Of a DNA stretch of 5,617 bases, positions 5,444 through 5,617 are shown piece after piece (the stretch's first letter is position 1; the number at the start of each line of letters is the position of its first letter). The DNA comes from OMOG01 sp041485845 (GTDB lineage: Bacteria; Acidobacteriota; Terriglobia; Bryobacterales; Bryobacteraceae): the NCBI GenBank assembly GCA_041485845.1, contig JBGPKH010000598.1, positions 1-5,617 of the forward strand, given 5' to 3'. Made by a program: the position numbers and the translations under genes. A model generated the notes under the pieces. The model saw only the letters and a program-made list of their open reading frames with translations. It did not search any database and had not been told where the DNA came from.

Positions 5444-5617
5444 ATGAAGTATCGTTGGCTTGCGATCCTTGGCACAGTGCTTCCCACGCTCCTCGCCGCT
5501 CAAACCGGACGGGGTCCGGACGCACAAACCGGATGGGGTCCGTACGCACGCATCGCTATCTTGCGTCCCCATGACGGGCACACCGTCGATTTCGAAGCCG
5601 GGTACATCCGACACCTC
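5444..5617 (+). CDS. Start of a secreted protein of unknown function (cut by the window end)
   Basis: Only the first 58 codons are present; the frame is open to the last base. It begins MKYRWLAILGTVLPTLLAAQ, a typical short Sec signal peptide: two basic residues, a hydrophobic core, and an L-A-A style cleavage site near residue 19 or 20. Then comes a tandem 8-residue repeat, QTGRGPDA QTGWGPYA, and a segment ARIAILRPHDGHTVDFEAGYIRHL that could be a strand followed by a helix. I do not recognise the family; a small alpha/beta domain is possible but unproven. A good ribosome binding site lies just upstream. The gene is divergent from the MocR regulator with 149 bp between the start codons, so it is the obvious candidate target of that regulator. 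Confidence 0.7.
   Translation, partial: MKYRWLAILGTVLPTLLAAQTGRGPDAQTGWGPYARIAILRPHDGHTVDFEAGYIRHL
5501..5548 (+). repeat. 24-bp tandem duplication
   Basis: Copy 1 (5501-5524) and copy 2 (5525-5548) match at 22 of 24 bases, differing at their 10th and 19th positions. The duplication is in frame and gives QTGRGPDA followed by QTGWGPYA at the start of the mature secreted protein. Both differences change an amino acid (Arg/Trp and Asp/Tyr). Confidence 0.9.

Noticed and set aside
5295..5549. N-terminal extension of the MocR gene by 85 residues
   Set aside because: The extension is antisense to a gene with a good ribosome binding site and signal peptide, lacks MocR similarity, and MocR proteins begin close to the residue chosen.
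1..5617. CRISPR array, insertion sequence, defence or toxin-antitoxin system
   Set aside because: No repeat-spacer pattern, transposase, nuclease or toxin-like product is visible on either strand.

Overview
The window is GC-rich bacterial DNA and most likely comes from an acidobacterium or a close relative. The main reason is a PadR-type repressor gene followed directly by a very large FtsX/MacB-type permease in duplicated form with no ATPase gene beside it. That pairing is the hallmark of the 'acidobacterial duplicated orphan permease' (ADOP) family, which is greatly expanded in Solibacter-like Acidobacteriota and also occurs in Gemmatimonadota and some other phyla. The assignment is inference from gene content, not from a marker gene.

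Layout, left to right. 1-178: non-coding or the tail of something outside the window, with a short palindrome and two hairpins next to the permease stop codon. 179-2716 (minus): the 845-residue orphan permease. 2721-3053 (minus): the 110-residue PadR regulator, 4 nt upstream of the permease and evidently in one operon with it. 3077-3105 (minus): a near-consensus sigma70-type promoter (TTGACA, 17-nt spacer, TATACT) for that operon, with a GTATAC palindrome over its -10 box. 3106-3812: about 700 bp with no convincing gene, holding several inverted repeats, a terminator-like hairpin plus T-run, and a cluster of three degenerate direct repeats at exact 22-nt spacing. 3813-5294 (minus): a MocR/GabR-family regulator (winged helix plus aminotransferase-like PLP domain). 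5295-5443: a divergent intergenic region with two CTGG(A/T)C-type half-sites suited to a MocR operator. 5444-5617 (plus): the start of a secreted protein, cut off by the window edge, with a 24-bp tandem duplication just after its signal peptide.

The window therefore holds two separate regulatory units. One is a PadR-controlled permease operon, likely autoregulated. The other is a PLP-sensing MocR regulator that probably controls itself and the divergent secreted-protein gene. Nothing here clearly amounts to a new multi-gene system. The items most worth a second look are the MocR/divergent-gene pair with its candidate operator, the 22-nt repeat cluster, and the structured, gene-free 700-bp spacer.
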